64,000 nt of DNA, taken from Pontivivens nitratireducens (GTDB lineage: Bacteria; Pseudomonadota; Alphaproteobacteria; Rhodobacterales; Rhodobacteraceae). Every line of letters starts with the position of its first letter. The first letter of the stretch is position 1. The translations under genes were made by a program, and so were the position numbers. Below, one piece after another: positions 37,804 to 46,605 of this stretch. Where the stretch lies: NCBI RefSeq assembly GCF_014235845.1, contig NZ_JACJUQ010000006.1:1-64000 (forward strand), read 5' to 3'. The notes under the pieces are model-generated. The model saw only the letters and a list, made by a program, of their open reading frames with translations. It made no database searches and was not told where the DNA came from.

Positions 37804-38494
37804 GATCGTGCTGGACACCGAAACCACCGGCCTCGACCCGCTGTCGGGTGATCGTGTGGTGGAAATCGGCGCGGTCGAATTGCTGAACCACATGCCGACC
37901 GGGCGAACCTATCACCAGTACATCAATCCTGAGCGTGACATGCCGGTCGAGGCGTTCAACGTGCACGGGTTGAGCATCGAATTCCTCAGCGACAAACCCG
38001 TGTTCAAGCAGATCGGGCAGGAATTTCTCGATTTCGTAGGCGACAGCAAGATGGTGATCCACAACGCCGCCTTCGATATGAAGTTCCTGAACGCGGAGCT
38101 GAAATGGATGGGGCTGCCGGGCCTGCCGCCGGCCCAGGCGACCGATACGCTCGCCATTGCGCGCAGCCGGTTTCCCGGAGCCCAGAATTCGCTCGATGCC
38201 CTGTGCCGCCGCTTTGGCATCGACAATTCCGCGCGAACGAAGCACGGCGCGCTGCTCGATTCCGAAATACTGGCCGAGGTATATCTGGAACTTGTCGGAG
38301 GACGGCAGCCGGACTTCACCCTGTCGGTGGTGCGGGGCGACATGTCCGACGATGGCGCGAACAGGGACTGGACCCCGCCGCCGCGTCCCACCGCCCTGCC
38401 CCCACGTATTACCGAAGCGGAGAGGCTGGCCTTCGACGGGTTCGTGCAGAAGCTGGGCGAGAACGCGTTCTGGAACGATTTCAGCACGCCCTAG
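37796..38494 (+). CDS. dnaQ: DNA polymerase III subunit epsilon (3'-5' proofreading exonuclease)
   Basis: The 232-residue protein has the three exonuclease motifs: Exo [11 protein letters not shown] (residues 5-14), Exo [13 protein letters not shown] (about 88-98), and the Exo III H/D pair in [15 protein letters not shown]. It proofreads for the replicative polymerase. It is the last gene of the operon running away from oriC and is followed by a strong terminator. Confidence 0.96.
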   Translation: MREIVLDTETTGLDPLSGDRVVEIGAVELLNHMPTGRTYHQYINPERDMPVEAFNVHGLSIEFLSDKPVFKQIGQEFLDFVGDSKMVIHNAAFDMKFLNAELKWMGLPGLPPAQATDTLAIARSRFPGAQNSLDALCRRFGIDNSARTKHGALLDSEILAEVYLELVGGRQPDFTLSVVRGDMSDDGANRDWTPPPRPTALPPRITEAERLAFDGFVQKLGENAFWNDFSTP

Positions 38495-38513
38495 GATAAA
38501 AGACGGCGCCGGT

Positions 38514-38536
38514 CCTACCGGCGCCGCCCCTGAATT
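38514..38536. terminator. Bidirectional terminator between dnaQ and secB
   Basis: A perfect 10-bp GC-rich stem, CGGCGCCGGT (38514-38523) with ACCGGCGCCG (38527-38536), closes a three-base loop between convergent genes. The T-tract is poor in both directions. Confidence 0.75.
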
Positions 38537-38549
38537 ATTCGCAAGTCGA

Positions 38550-39062
38550 TCAGGCGGTGCCCGAATTGCCCTCGGATGCCTTTTGCGCCTGCTGGCGGCG
38601 CAGCAATTCATTGCGATACAACGCCATGAAGTCGATAGGATCGACATTGACCGGCGGGAAGCCGCCGTCGCGGGTCATGTCGCTAACGATGCGACGCGCG
38701 AACGGGAAGATCATCGTCGGGCACTGGATCAACAGGAACGGATGCATCTGGGCGGCGGGAACGTTCGAAATCTCGAACATGCCTGCATAGTCCAGCTCCA
38801 TCAGGAAGACCGGCTTCTCATCCGATTCCGCATTGATCTTGAGCGTTAGGACGACCTCATAGATCTCGCTGTCTCCGACCTTCTTCGCGTCGAGGTTGAC
38901 GCCAACCCGCACTTGCGGCGGGGAGGCGGGAACGACGCCCTTTTGTGCGGCGATGTTCTCGAACGAGACATCCTTGATATACTGATTGCGGATGCGGATC
39001 TGCGGCTGTGGGGCCTGCTGATCGGGTGTCGGGGCGGCTGTGCCCGTGGTCTCGTCGGTCAT
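38550..39062 (-). CDS. secB: Protein-export chaperone SecB
   Basis: The 170-residue protein shows SecB sequence throughout: IRNQYIKDVSFENI, YEVVLTLKINAESDEKPVFL, LIQCPTMIFPFARRIVSDMTRDGGFPP and FMALYRNELLRRQ. It holds preproteins unfolded and delivers them to SecA. The start at 39062 has GAGGA; the frame remains open 22 codons upstream without family support. Confidence 0.97.
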   Translation of the reverse strand: MTDETTGTAAPTPDQQAPQPQIRIRNQYIKDVSFENIAAQKGVVPASPPQVRVGVNLDAKKVGDSEIYEVVLTLKINAESDEKPVFLMELDYAGMFEISNVPAAQMHPFLLIQCPTMIFPFARRIVSDMTRDGGFPPVNVDPIDFMALYRNELLRRQQAQKASEGNSGTA

Positions 39063-39140
39063 GACGGTCCTCGCTGGAATGTGGTCCTGTTCGGCACTGC
39101 GTTTATCAGAGCGGTCAGACCATAACAACGCCCGCAGCGA

Positions 39141-39626
39141 TCAGTCGCCACGCTGGGTCCAGCCGGACGTACCGCGCGTCGCGTCGTCAGGGGGCAGGTC
39201 CACCTCGAACTCACCCTCGATCACATCGTCACGGGTGCGCGGTCCACGCCCGGCATCGCCGCCGCCGCGCGTCGCCGTGACCGTAACCCGTTTGGCCAAC
39301 TCACGAATGACGGCATCGCGCACGAACGGAATCAGCAGGGCCAATCCGACGGCGTCGGTGAAAAATCCCGGCGTCAGCAGCACGATACCGGCGACCAGGA
39401 TCAAGGCCCCATGCGCCAGCGGCCCGCGCGGATCGCCGCCGGATCGCAGGATCGTTTGAAGTCGGCGCAGCGCATCGCCCCCTTGCTGACGCAGCAGCCA
39501 CGTGCCCACAAAGGCCGTGACAAGCACCGTTAGCAAGGTCGGAACCAGTCCGATCAGACCGCCGACCTGAATGAACAGGGCGATCTCGATAAGCGGCACT
39601 GCGATCAGCGCCAGAAAAATCCACAT
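39141..39626 (-). CDS. fxsA: FxsA family membrane protein
   Basis: The 161-residue protein has FxsA's hydrophobic pattern. WIFLALIAVPLIEIALFIQVG at the N-terminus, TLLTVLVTAFVGTWLLRQQG and LLTPGFFTDAVGLALLIP give three to four membrane segments, followed by a polar tail. The family's role is poorly known beyond modulating phage exclusion in E. coli. The Met at 39626 is chosen because the segment before it is charged and not conserved. Confidence 0.9.
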   Translation of the reverse strand: MWIFLALIAVPLIEIALFIQVGGLIGLVPTLLTVLVTAFVGTWLLRQQGGDALRRLQTILRSGGDPRGPLAHGALILVAGIVLLTPGFFTDAVGLALLIPFVRDAVIRELAKRVTVTATRGGGDAGRGPRTRDDVIEGEFEVDLPPDDATRGTSGWTQRGD

Positions 39627-39756
39627 GTCTCGTCTCCTATCGGGGCGCGGCATCGTCACCGCATGGACTTGGCCCCGTTCGTTCCCTAGATATGCATTAA
39701 CTTGGGTCTTGCCACCGGGTATTCAAAATGCCTGACAGAGGAAGAGAGATAAGACT

Positions 39757-40422
39757 ATGAATTTGATGCCATTGCTCGTCCTCGCGGCCGTCGCGGTATT
39801 CCTGGTGCTCAAGCTGCGCAGCGTATTGGGCACGCGCACCGGGTTTGAGCCCAAGCCCGACAACCTGCCGCGCCCCCCGATGCGCGGCCCCGCACCCGAT
39901 ACCGGGTTCGAGGTGATCGAGGGCGACGGCAAGGATCGCGATATCGCAGATCACGTCGATCTGGACAGCGATGCCGGACAGGCGCTGATCCAGATGAAGC
40001 GGGTCGAGCCGGATTTCAGCGTGACGGAATTCATGTCCGGCTCCAAGCAGGCCTATGAGATGATCCTGATGGCCTATGAAAACGGCGATCTGAAAACGCT
40101 GGAGCAGTTTCTGGCCCCCGATGTCTATCGCGGCTTCGAGGAGGCGGTCGAGCAACGCGCAGAGGCCGGTTTGACAGTCGAGGCCCGCTTCGTCGGCGTG
40201 CGCGAGGTCAAGCTGAAGGACGCCCGCTTCGACGACATGGACAATGTCGCGGACATCGTCGTGCGGTTCGTGGGGGAGCTGACCTCCGTCGTGCGCAATG
40301 CCGAAGGTCAGGTGGTCGAGGGCGATCCGCAGGCGATCAAGCGTCAATCCGATGTCTGGACATTCTCGCGCGTCATGGGGTCCGAGAACCCGAACTGGCT
40401 GCTCGTCGCGACCGGAGCGTGA
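39757..40422 (+). CDS. TimA/Tim44-domain membrane-anchored protein
   Basis: The 221-residue protein has one N-terminal membrane anchor (LMPLLVLAAVAVFLVLKLR), a Pro-rich linker and a C-terminal Tim44-like domain (FMSGSKQAYEMILMAYENGD to the end). This matches bacterial TimA, a relative of the mitochondrial Tim44 import motor component. A role in inner-membrane protein biogenesis is inferred. It starts a three-gene operon with mltA and smr. Confidence 0.9.
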   Translation: MNLMPLLVLAAVAVFLVLKLRSVLGTRTGFEPKPDNLPRPPMRGPAPDTGFEVIEGDGKDRDIADHVDLDSDAGQALIQMKRVEPDFSVTEFMSGSKQAYEMILMAYENGDLKTLEQFLAPDVYRGFEEAVEQRAEAGLTVEARFVGVREVKLKDARFDDMDNVADIVVRFVGELTSVVRNAEGQVVEGDPQAIKRQSDVWTFSRVMGSENPNWLLVATGA

Positions 40423-40426
40423 GGGG

Positions 40427-41467
40427 ATGGCGTACCGCTCCCTGCTCGGTGCGCTGTCGCTGTGCGTCTTCGGTGCCATCGGCGCATATGCGCAGAGCAT
40501 GATTCCGGTGTCCTATGACACCCTGTCCGGGTGGCAGGCTGACGATCACGAGGCCGCGCTGGAGACATTTCTGCGCAGTTGCCGCCGCACGTCCACCGGG
40601 GATCTGGTGCCCGATGATCACTGGGAGGCCCTGTGCCGCGCCGGAGAGGCCGCTCTGGACGCCCGCACCTTCTTTGAGGCAGCATTCCAGCCGATCGTGA
40701 TCGAGGATGGCGGCGATCCGCTGTTCACCGGTTATTACGAGCCGGAATTGCAGGCGAGCGCCACCCGGACCGATCGGTTCAACTATCCCCTGTATCGCCG
40801 CCCGCCTGAGGTCGCGACCTCGCGTAACCCCTGGTTGACCCGCGAACAGATCGAGGGCGGAGCCCTGCACGGGCGCGGGTTGGAGATCGCATGGCTCGAC
40901 GATCCGGTCGATGCGTTCTTCCTGCATGTGCAAGGTTCAGGCCGTCTGCTGTTGCAGGATGGTTCCATCCTGCGGTTGGGCTTCGGCGGGCGGAACAATC
41001 ATCCCTATCGGTCCGTCGGCCGCTATATGGCGGATGAGGGTCTGCTGCCCCCGCACGGGGTGTCCGCACGGGGTATCAAGGCCTGGGTGCGCGAAAACGG
41101 CAGCGTGGGCCGTGCCGTCCTGAACGCAAATCCCAGTTATATCTTTTTTCGCGAGGTTCCGGGCCTGACCCGTCAGGATGGCCCGCAAGGTGCGATGGGC
41201 ATTTCGCTGACCGCGATGCGCAGCGTGGCGGTGGACAATAGCTTCGTGCCGCTGGGATTGCCCGTCTGGTTGGAGACAGAGACGAGCGATGGCCCGCTGA
41301 AACGCCTGATGATCGCGCAGGATGTCGGCGCGGCGGTCAAGGGGGCGCAACGTGCGGATATCTTCTTCGGTTCCGGCAGCGCGGCCTATGCCCGGGCAGG
41401 TCAGCAGCGCGGCGATGGACGGCTGGTCGTGCTGATGCCCCGTGCCATGCTCGACGACGGGTCCTGA
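40427..41467 (+). CDS. mltA: Membrane-bound lytic murein transglycosylase A
   Basis: From 40427 the product is 346 residues with a signal peptide (LLGALSLCVFGAIGAYAQ; no lipobox cysteine, unlike E. coli MltA). The MltA domain follows (FTGYYEPELQAS), then the 3D domain with the catalytic aspartates near AQDVGAAVKGAQRADIFFG. It cleaves peptidoglycan to 1,6-anhydro products. The start has a GAGGGG site and lies 4 bases after the timA-type gene. The absence of a lipobox suggests a soluble periplasmic form. Confidence 0.93.
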   Translation: MAYRSLLGALSLCVFGAIGAYAQSMIPVSYDTLSGWQADDHEAALETFLRSCRRTSTGDLVPDDHWEALCRAGEAALDARTFFEAAFQPIVIEDGGDPLFTGYYEPELQASATRTDRFNYPLYRRPPEVATSRNPWLTREQIEGGALHGRGLEIAWLDDPVDAFFLHVQGSGRLLLQDGSILRLGFGGRNNHPYRSVGRYMADEGLLPPHGVSARGIKAWVRENGSVGRAVLNANPSYIFFREVPGLTRQDGPQGAMGISLTAMRSVAVDNSFVPLGLPVWLETETSDGPLKRLMIAQDVGAAVKGAQRADIFFGSGSAAYARAGQQRGDGRLVVLMPRAMLDDGS

Positions 41468-41468
41468 G

Positions 41469-42074
41469 GTGCCGCGGCGGCGCAGAAAACTGACACAGAA
41501 CGAGCAGGAGCTGTGGGCGCGGGTGGCCGAAAGCCTGACTCCGCAAGATCGGGATCGACCGCCCTCGGACGGGAAGCCGCAAGTTCCACCGCCCCCCGAT
41601 CATCTCGAACACCCCGATCCAGTCGAGCCGACATTCCGCGTTCCACGCAGCCTGCGGCCCGCCGGCCGTCCGTCCAAACCCGCCGCCCGGTTCGAGGCCG
41701 CCCCGGCACCGGGGCGCGAAGCCCTTGCCATGGACCGGCGCGCGTTCGAGCGTATGGTGCGGGGCCGGACCAGACCGCAGGCCCGCATCGACCTGCACGG
41801 GATGACAGCGGCCCATGCCCACGACGCGCTGCGCGGCTTCATCCTGCGCGCCCATGGCAACGGCACCCGGCTGGTTCTGGTCATCACGGGCAAGGGCAAG
41901 CGCGGCACCGACGATTCCATCATTCCCGAACGGCACGGCGTGCTGCGGCATCAGGTGCCGCAATGGTTGCGCCTGCCGCCGCTCAACGCGCTGGTCCTGC
42001 AAATCGCTCCGGCGCATCGCAGTCATGGCGGCGACGGGGCATATTACGTCTACCTCAGACGTGCCCGTGGGTGA
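41469..42074 (+). CDS. Smr-domain protein
   Basis: The 201-residue protein has a basic, Pro-rich N-terminal half and a C-terminal Smr domain (about residues 105-200) with IDLHGMTAAHAHDAL and LVLVITGKGKRG, the DLHG and TGKG motifs of MutS2-type nicking endonucleases. The substrate in the cell is unknown. A GTG at 41469, one base after the mltA stop, gives MPRRRRKLTQNEQELW, the usual N-terminus of this family; the ATG at 41442 lies inside mltA. Confidence 0.88.
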   Translation: MPRRRRKLTQNEQELWARVAESLTPQDRDRPPSDGKPQVPPPPDHLEHPDPVEPTFRVPRSLRPAGRPSKPAARFEAAPAPGREALAMDRRAFERMVRGRTRPQARIDLHGMTAAHAHDALRGFILRAHGNGTRLVLVITGKGKRGTDDSIIPERHGVLRHQVPQWLRLPPLNALVLQIAPAHRSHGGDGAYYVYLRRARG

Positions 42075-42119
42075 GGGGCGGGAGGGTTTCCAGCCCTTCG
42101 CACAGTGTAGCGGCGCGTA

Positions 42120-43064
42120 TCAGCGTTGCGCGGCGGCACGAACATCCAGTGCGACCCGGAAACCGGCATTGCCGGTTGAGCTGTCGGCATCGTTTCGTGT
42201 GCGCGAATGCACGTGATAGCGGTCGCAGTAACTTTCATGACAAAGATAGGATCCGCCCCGTTGGATGCGTGCGTTGCCGTCCAGGATGCTGACAGGATCG
42301 CGCAGCGGGAACGGCCCCTTGGGCGCGTGAGGGGTGTAGCTGTCGCGCGCCCACTCCCAGACATTGCCGCAGGTGTTGTACAACCCGTAGCCGTTGGGCG
42401 CGAACGCTGTCACGGGCGCAGTGCCCAGATAGCCATCTCCCTTGGTGTTTTCAGTCGGAAACCGGCCTTGCCAGATGTTCATGGCATGGCTGCCATTCGG
42501 CAACATGTCATTGCCCCACGGGAATTTCCTGTTCGCCAGACCGCCCCGTGCGGCGCATTCCCATTGCGCCTCCGTCGGCAGGTCGAGGCCGGCCCAGGTG
42601 CAATAGGCAAGCGCGTCGAACCAGGCGACATGGACGACAGGATGATCTTCGCGCTCGGCAACATCGCTGCCCGGCCCCTCGGGCGCGTACCAGCAGGCGC
42701 CATCAACCTTGCGCCACCAGGGCAGCCCCCTGGGGGATTGGGGAAACCGCGAAGCGTCGTCGAGAAGCAGGTGAAAAACGTAGGACCACCCCTCGATTTC
42801 CGCGACGGTGCGATATCCGGTGGTCTGTACGAAATGCGCGAACTCCGCATTTGTGCAGGCCGTGGCAGAGATGCGGAACGGGCTTAACCTGACCTTGCGC
42901 CGGGGGGCGTCGAAATCCTCGGAAAAGCGGGATCGACGTGCGCCCATGTCGAAAAATCCGCCATCAAGGGCGATCAGCTTGTCGCGCAGCTCCACGCGCA
43001 GCTCCTGCGGTGCGGCAGGTAAGGCCAGCGCTGCCTTCATGTAAGGCGCGGTGTCCGTCGACAT
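42120..43064 (-). CDS. Formylglycine-generating enzyme (sulfatase activator)
   Basis: The 314-residue protein is an FGE/SUMF1-type enzyme. IALDGGFFDMG opens the domain, DLPTEAQWECAARGG and NVWEWARDSY are family landmarks, and GGSYLCHESYC near the C-terminus holds both catalytic copper-binding cysteines (about Cys275 and Cys280, with the human spacing). It oxidises the sulfatase motif cysteine to formylglycine using oxygen. It closes the operon that encodes a CTPSR sulfatase, so the pair is functionally matched. A GTG at 43094 behind a G-rich site is an alternative start. Confidence 0.94.
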   Translation of the reverse strand: MSTDTAPYMKAALALPAAPQELRVELRDKLIALDGGFFDMGARRSRFSEDFDAPRRKVRLSPFRISATACTNAEFAHFVQTTGYRTVAEIEGWSYVFHLLLDDASRFPQSPRGLPWWRKVDGACWYAPEGPGSDVAEREDHPVVHVAWFDALAYCTWAGLDLPTEAQWECAARGGLANRKFPWGNDMLPNGSHAMNIWQGRFPTENTKGDGYLGTAPVTAFAPNGYGLYNTCGNVWEWARDSYTPHAPKGPFPLRDPVSILDGNARIQRGGSYLCHESYCDRYHVHSRTRNDADSSTGNAGFRVALDVRAAAQR

Positions 43065-43108
43065 TCCTGAATTTATGCTGCAACAGCCTGTCACGATAGC
43101 CCCCCGGT

Positions 43109-43222
43109 TTACTTCGAGCGGCTCTTCATTTCCGATCCGCGCATGTAGTGAAGTTCGGGACGATACACGTGACGCCGTTTCCGGGCCAGCAACCGCCTGA
43201 GATGGTGGAGCAGTCCTCTCAT
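43109..43222 (-). CDS. 37-residue basic micro-ORF coupled to the sulfatase gene
   Basis: An open frame of 37 codons starts with an ATG overlapping the sulfatase stop (ATGA) and ends 44 bases before the FGE start. A G-rich stretch at ribosome-binding distance precedes it. The product begins MRGLLHHLRRLLARKRRHVY and ends in KSRSK; about a third of the residues are Arg, Lys or His. It has no signal peptide, and I recognise no family. The coupling and position inside a functional cassette argue for translation, but it could be a chance frame in the 154-base gap. Confidence 0.5.
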   Translation of the reverse strand: MRGLLHHLRRLLARKRRHVYRPELHYMRGSEMKSRSK

Positions 43223-44763
43223 GCTGCCCCCCCGTTCAATCCGGCCAGCACGGTGGCGGTGTCATGGCGGGGTGTATCGCCGATTTCGGCCATCTTCGCA
43301 TCCAGCCGGGACAGCATGTCGGCAAAGACCCCGGCATGCGCGGGATCGCGTGCCAGATTCTTCAACTCGTTCGGGTCCTCCTGGCAGTCGAACAACTCCC
43401 ACTCGGGCGGGGCGTCGCCGTCGTTCGCACCTGCCTGCCCCAACCCCTCATTGTACCAGTAGATCAGCTTGTAGCGGTCCGACCGGACGCCGTAATGCGC
43501 ATAGGCATTGTGGATATCGTCCATGTTCATCCAGTAGCGGTGATAGGCCACGTCCTGCCACCCGTCACCGGCCTGACCCTCAAAAAGCGGGCGCAGGCTG
43601 ACGCCCTGCATATAGGTCGGGATCGGCGCGCAGCCGTAATCGAGGAAGGTCGGCGCGAAATCCACATTGGTCGCGATCTCATCCGCGACCGCACCGGCGC
43701 GGATTCCCGCCGGATAGCGTATGAGGAACGGCATCTGCAGCGATTCCTCGTACATGAAACGCTTGTCGAACCAGCCATGTTCGCCAAGAAAGAAGCCCTG
43801 ATCCGAGGTGTAGATCACGATCGTGTTTTCGGTCAGGTCGTTCGTGTCGAGCCAGTCCAGCATCCGCCCGACATTGTCGTCGATGCAGGCGATGGTGCGC
43901 AGATAGCGTTTGATGTAGCGCTGGTATTTGAACAGGTCGAGCTGACGCTTGCTGTCGAAGGTATAGCGCTCGGCGGTCTTGCGGTCGATCAGCACCAGTC
44001 CCGTGTGGTCGTCGGGCACCTTGCGCATGTCGGTGCCGGGCTTTTCCCTTTCGCCAACCTCGTCACCGCCTTCGGGCAACACGAGGCCCAGATCCTCATA
44101 GGTCAGGTCCTGCCGCACGCGCATTTTGGCGGCAGCAGCGGCGGCGGCGCGGTTCGCGTAATCGTCATCATAGGTTTCGGGAACGGGCAGATCGTCGGTA
44201 TAAAGTCCGTCATAGCGCGGATGCGGCACGAAGGGGCGGTGCGGCGCCTTGTGGTGGCACATCAGGAAAAACGGCTTGTCCGGGTCGCGGGCTTTCAGAA
44301 AATTCAGGCACTTGTCGGTAATGATGTCGGTGGCATAGCCTGGCTCGATTTTCGGGCCGTCCGGTCCGATCATCTCAGGGTCGAAGTAATCGCCCTGTCC
44401 GGGCAGAACCGACCATTCATCGAAGCCGGTGGGCTGATGCGTCGGTCCCTCGCCCAGATGCCACTTTCCAAACATTGCCGTCTGATAGCCCGACGATCGC
44501 AAGTGCTTGGCCACATTGGGCAGGCGGTTGTCCAGATGGGTGTCGAGTGTCGTGACCAGATTCACATGGTTATGCGTGCCGGTCAGGATCGCCGCGCGCG
44601 ATGGCGTGCAGATCGAATTGGTGACGTAGCAATGATCCAGGCGCATCCCCTCCTCGGCCAGCCGGTCGATATTCGGGGTGCTGTTCAGCCCCGACCCATA
44701 GGCCGAGATCGCGTTGGCGGCGTGATCGTCGCACATGATGAACAGAATATTGGGCCGCGTCAT
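43219..44763 (-). CDS. Type I (formylglycine-dependent) sulfatase
   Basis: The 514-residue protein has the sulfatase active-site signature CTPSRAAILTG with the modifiable Cys52, metal ligands in IMCDDH and TSDQGFFLGEHGWF, FGKWHLG, and HHKAPHRPFVPHP. It lacks a signal peptide and so is cytoplasmic, consistent with import of an intact sulfate ester. The segment from EHGWFDKRFMYEESLQMPFL and the C-terminal region resemble sulfatases acting on sulfated sugars such as GlcNAc-6-sulfate, but the substrate is an inference. Its operon contains an importer, a ROK regulator and the FGE that activates it. Confidence 0.95.
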   Translation of the reverse strand: MTRPNILFIMCDDHAANAISAYGSGLNSTPNIDRLAEEGMRLDHCYVTNSICTPSRAAILTGTHNHVNLVTTLDTHLDNRLPNVAKHLRSSGYQTAMFGKWHLGEGPTHQPTGFDEWSVLPGQGDYFDPEMIGPDGPKIEPGYATDIITDKCLNFLKARDPDKPFFLMCHHKAPHRPFVPHPRYDGLYTDDLPVPETYDDDYANRAAAAAAAKMRVRQDLTYEDLGLVLPEGGDEVGEREKPGTDMRKVPDDHTGLVLIDRKTAERYTFDSKRQLDLFKYQRYIKRYLRTIACIDDNVGRMLDWLDTNDLTENTIVIYTSDQGFFLGEHGWFDKRFMYEESLQMPFLIRYPAGIRAGAVADEIATNVDFAPTFLDYGCAPIPTYMQGVSLRPLFEGQAGDGWQDVAYHRYWMNMDDIHNAYAHYGVRSDRYKLIYWYNEGLGQAGANDGDAPPEWELFDCQEDPNELKNLARDPAHAGVFADMLSRLDAKMAEIGDTPRHDTATVLAGLNGGAA

Positions 44764-44826
44764 GGGGTGCCTCGTCTCGTCTCGGGATGGTCGGGCCCGC
44801 CGCGCGGGCGGGTCCGGCCGTCTTTG

Positions 44827-45783
44827 TCATTCCGCGTAAAGATCGCCAAGATAGAATTCCGAAGCCGGAAGCGGATTCTCGATCTTTCCGAACTGGGCAT
44901 ACAGATCCGCCAGCGTTCCGAACCAGTTTGCGACCTGGCCACCACGGCTCAATTCCTCATATTCGGCACTGGTGGGCAGGCGGGCGAGCTGGCTCTCCGC
45001 CAGAAGCGGCGCTTCGGGAACGTTCAGGAATTCCGCTGTGATGGAGACAGACTGCTCCGGGTTTTCGACGCGGAAGTCGTTGGCCTCCTTGATGACGGCG
45101 ATGACCTTGCGGATCACGTCTTCGTTGCCTGCCATACCATCGCTGACGATGAACGAGGACGGAAAGGCGATCTCGGGGAAGAACTCCTCGTTCGAGGACA
45201 ACTCGTTCAAATCGGGAACCCGCTGCCGGGCAACATCGACGAACGGATACCAGATGCCTGCCGCGTCGATCTGACCCGAGGAGAAAGCAGTCACGACGGT
45301 TGACGGATCCATCGTCACCACGTCGATATCATCCAGGCTCATGCCCGCCTCAGCCAGCGCCAGCCGCAACAGCATGTCACCAGAGGTGCCTTCGGGCACG
45401 CCAACCGTCTTGCCCTCAAGGTCTTCGATGCTGTCGATGCCGGGCTGGGCGATCACCCGGTCGGTATAGCCGAGCGCGTTGGGCGCGATCACCTTCGCCT
45501 GCCCCGAGGCCGGCAGCCACAGCGCCCCCGGTCCGATATAGGCGAAGTCGAGCGAGCCTGCGTTCAGTGCCTGAACCTGGATCGGACCGTTGGTGAACAC
45601 CTTCAGGTCGGCATCGAGTCCATGCTTTTCCCACAGGCCCTGATCGGTCGCGATCGCCGCGATCGAGGTGCCGAAATAGTCCGCGATATAGCCCATGCGG
45701 ATTTCGTCCGGATCCTGTGCGAATACTGGCGCGGCAAAAGCCAGTGCGGCAAAGGCCGCGAGGGTTGTACGTCTGGTAAGCAT
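44827..45783 (-). CDS. ABC transporter substrate-binding protein (SsuA/TauA/NrtA family)
   Basis: The 318-residue protein has a cleavable signal peptide (LTRRTTLAAFAALAFAAPVFA). The mature sequence is of the nitrate/sulfonate/taurine-binding class: IRMGYIADYFGTSIAAIATDQGLW, LNAGSLDFAYIGPGA, LEGKTVGVPEGTSGDM and FSSGQIDAAGIW. It captures the ligand in the periplasm. The start at 45783 has a strong AGGAGGAG site; the much longer open frame upstream overlaps the ATPase gene. Given the adjoining sulfatase, the ligand is probably an organic sulfate or sulfonate. Confidence 0.93.
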   Translation of the reverse strand: MLTRRTTLAAFAALAFAAPVFAQDPDEIRMGYIADYFGTSIAAIATDQGLWEKHGLDADLKVFTNGPIQVQALNAGSLDFAYIGPGALWLPASGQAKVIAPNALGYTDRVIAQPGIDSIEDLEGKTVGVPEGTSGDMLLRLALAEAGMSLDDIDVVTMDPSTVVTAFSSGQIDAAGIWYPFVDVARQRVPDLNELSSNEEFFPEIAFPSSFIVSDGMAGNEDVIRKVIAVIKEANDFRVENPEQSVSITAEFLNVPEAPLLAESQLARLPTSAEYEELSRGGQVANWFGTLADLYAQFGKIENPLPASEFYLGDLYAE

Positions 45784-45826
45784 CTTGGGTCTCCTCCTTG
45801 TTGATTTTGGCTTGTTGATATCTTGG

Positions 45827-46603
45827 TCAGGCCGCCTCGGTGTCGCGGTGATAGACAGCGCGCCACACGCGATTGCGGATTTCTGCGAACTCGGGCGAGA
45901 GACGAACCTCGTCGTCGCGCGGAAATGGAAGATCGACGTTGATAATTTCCTGTAGACGTCCGGGATTGGCCGCCAGAACGATGACACGGTGGGCGATATA
46001 AACCGCCTCATCCACGTCATGGGTGATGAACATGACGGTGCGCTTGTCCTTGGACCACGTCTCCAGCAGCTGGTTTTGAAGTTTCACCCGCGTCAGCGCG
46101 TCCAGCGCGCCGAAGGGTTCGTCCATCAACAGGACGGTGGGGTTCACCGCATATGCCCTCGCGATGGCGCATCGCTGCTTCATGCCGCCCGACAGGGTCT
46201 TGGGATAGGAGTCCGCGAAATCGGCCAGCCCGACCAGCCCGAGGTAATGCATGGCACGTTGGCGGCGCTCGACCTTGCCCAGCTTTTGAAGTTTCAGCCC
46301 GAACTCGACATTTTCGCGGACTGTCATCCACGGAAACAAGGCGTATTGCTGAAAGATCACGCCCCGGTCCGGGCCCGGTCGCGACACTGGTTTGCCATCC
46401 ACCAGAACTTCGCCCGAGGATTGCGACATCAGGCCGGCGACCATGTTCATCGCCGTGGACTTGCCGCAGCCGGACGGGCCGACAACGGTCACGATCTCTC
46501 CGTCGTCGATGTCGAATGTCAGGTTCTGGATCGCGGTGAACGCATTCGCGCCCGCGCCGAACACCTTGGCGACGTTGCGAAAGGATATCTTTGCCTCGGC
46601 CAT
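45827..46603 (-). CDS. ABC transporter ATP-binding protein (SsuB/TauB-like)
   Basis: The 258-residue protein has Walker A VVGPSGCGKSTAMNMV, the Q-loop IFQQYALFPWMTV, signature LSGGMKQRCAIARA, Walker B VLLMDEPFGALD and FITHDVDEAVYIA. This is the importer ATPase type of the nitrate/sulfonate/taurine class. The start at 46603 has AGGAGAGGG upstream and lies two bases after the permease stop. Confidence 0.95.
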   Translation of the reverse strand: MAEAKISFRNVAKVFGAGANAFTAIQNLTFDIDDGEIVTVVGPSGCGKSTAMNMVAGLMSQSSGEVLVDGKPVSRPGPDRGVIFQQYALFPWMTVRENVEFGLKLQKLGKVERRQRAMHYLGLVGLADFADSYPKTLSGGMKQRCAIARAYAVNPTVLLMDEPFGALDALTRVKLQNQLLETWSKDKRTVMFITHDVDEAVYIAHRVIVLAANPGRLQEIINVDLPFPRDDEVRLSPEFAEIRNRVWRAVYHRDTEAA

Positions 46604-46605
46604 GG

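Noticed and set aside
43264-45303. 679-codon open frame opposite the sulfatase and binding-protein genes
   Set aside because: It spans two real genes in antisense and has no domain.
45783-46020. 79-codon N-terminal extension of the binding protein
   Set aside because: It overlaps the ATPase gene. The internal ATG has a strong ribosome-binding site and begins a proper signal peptide.
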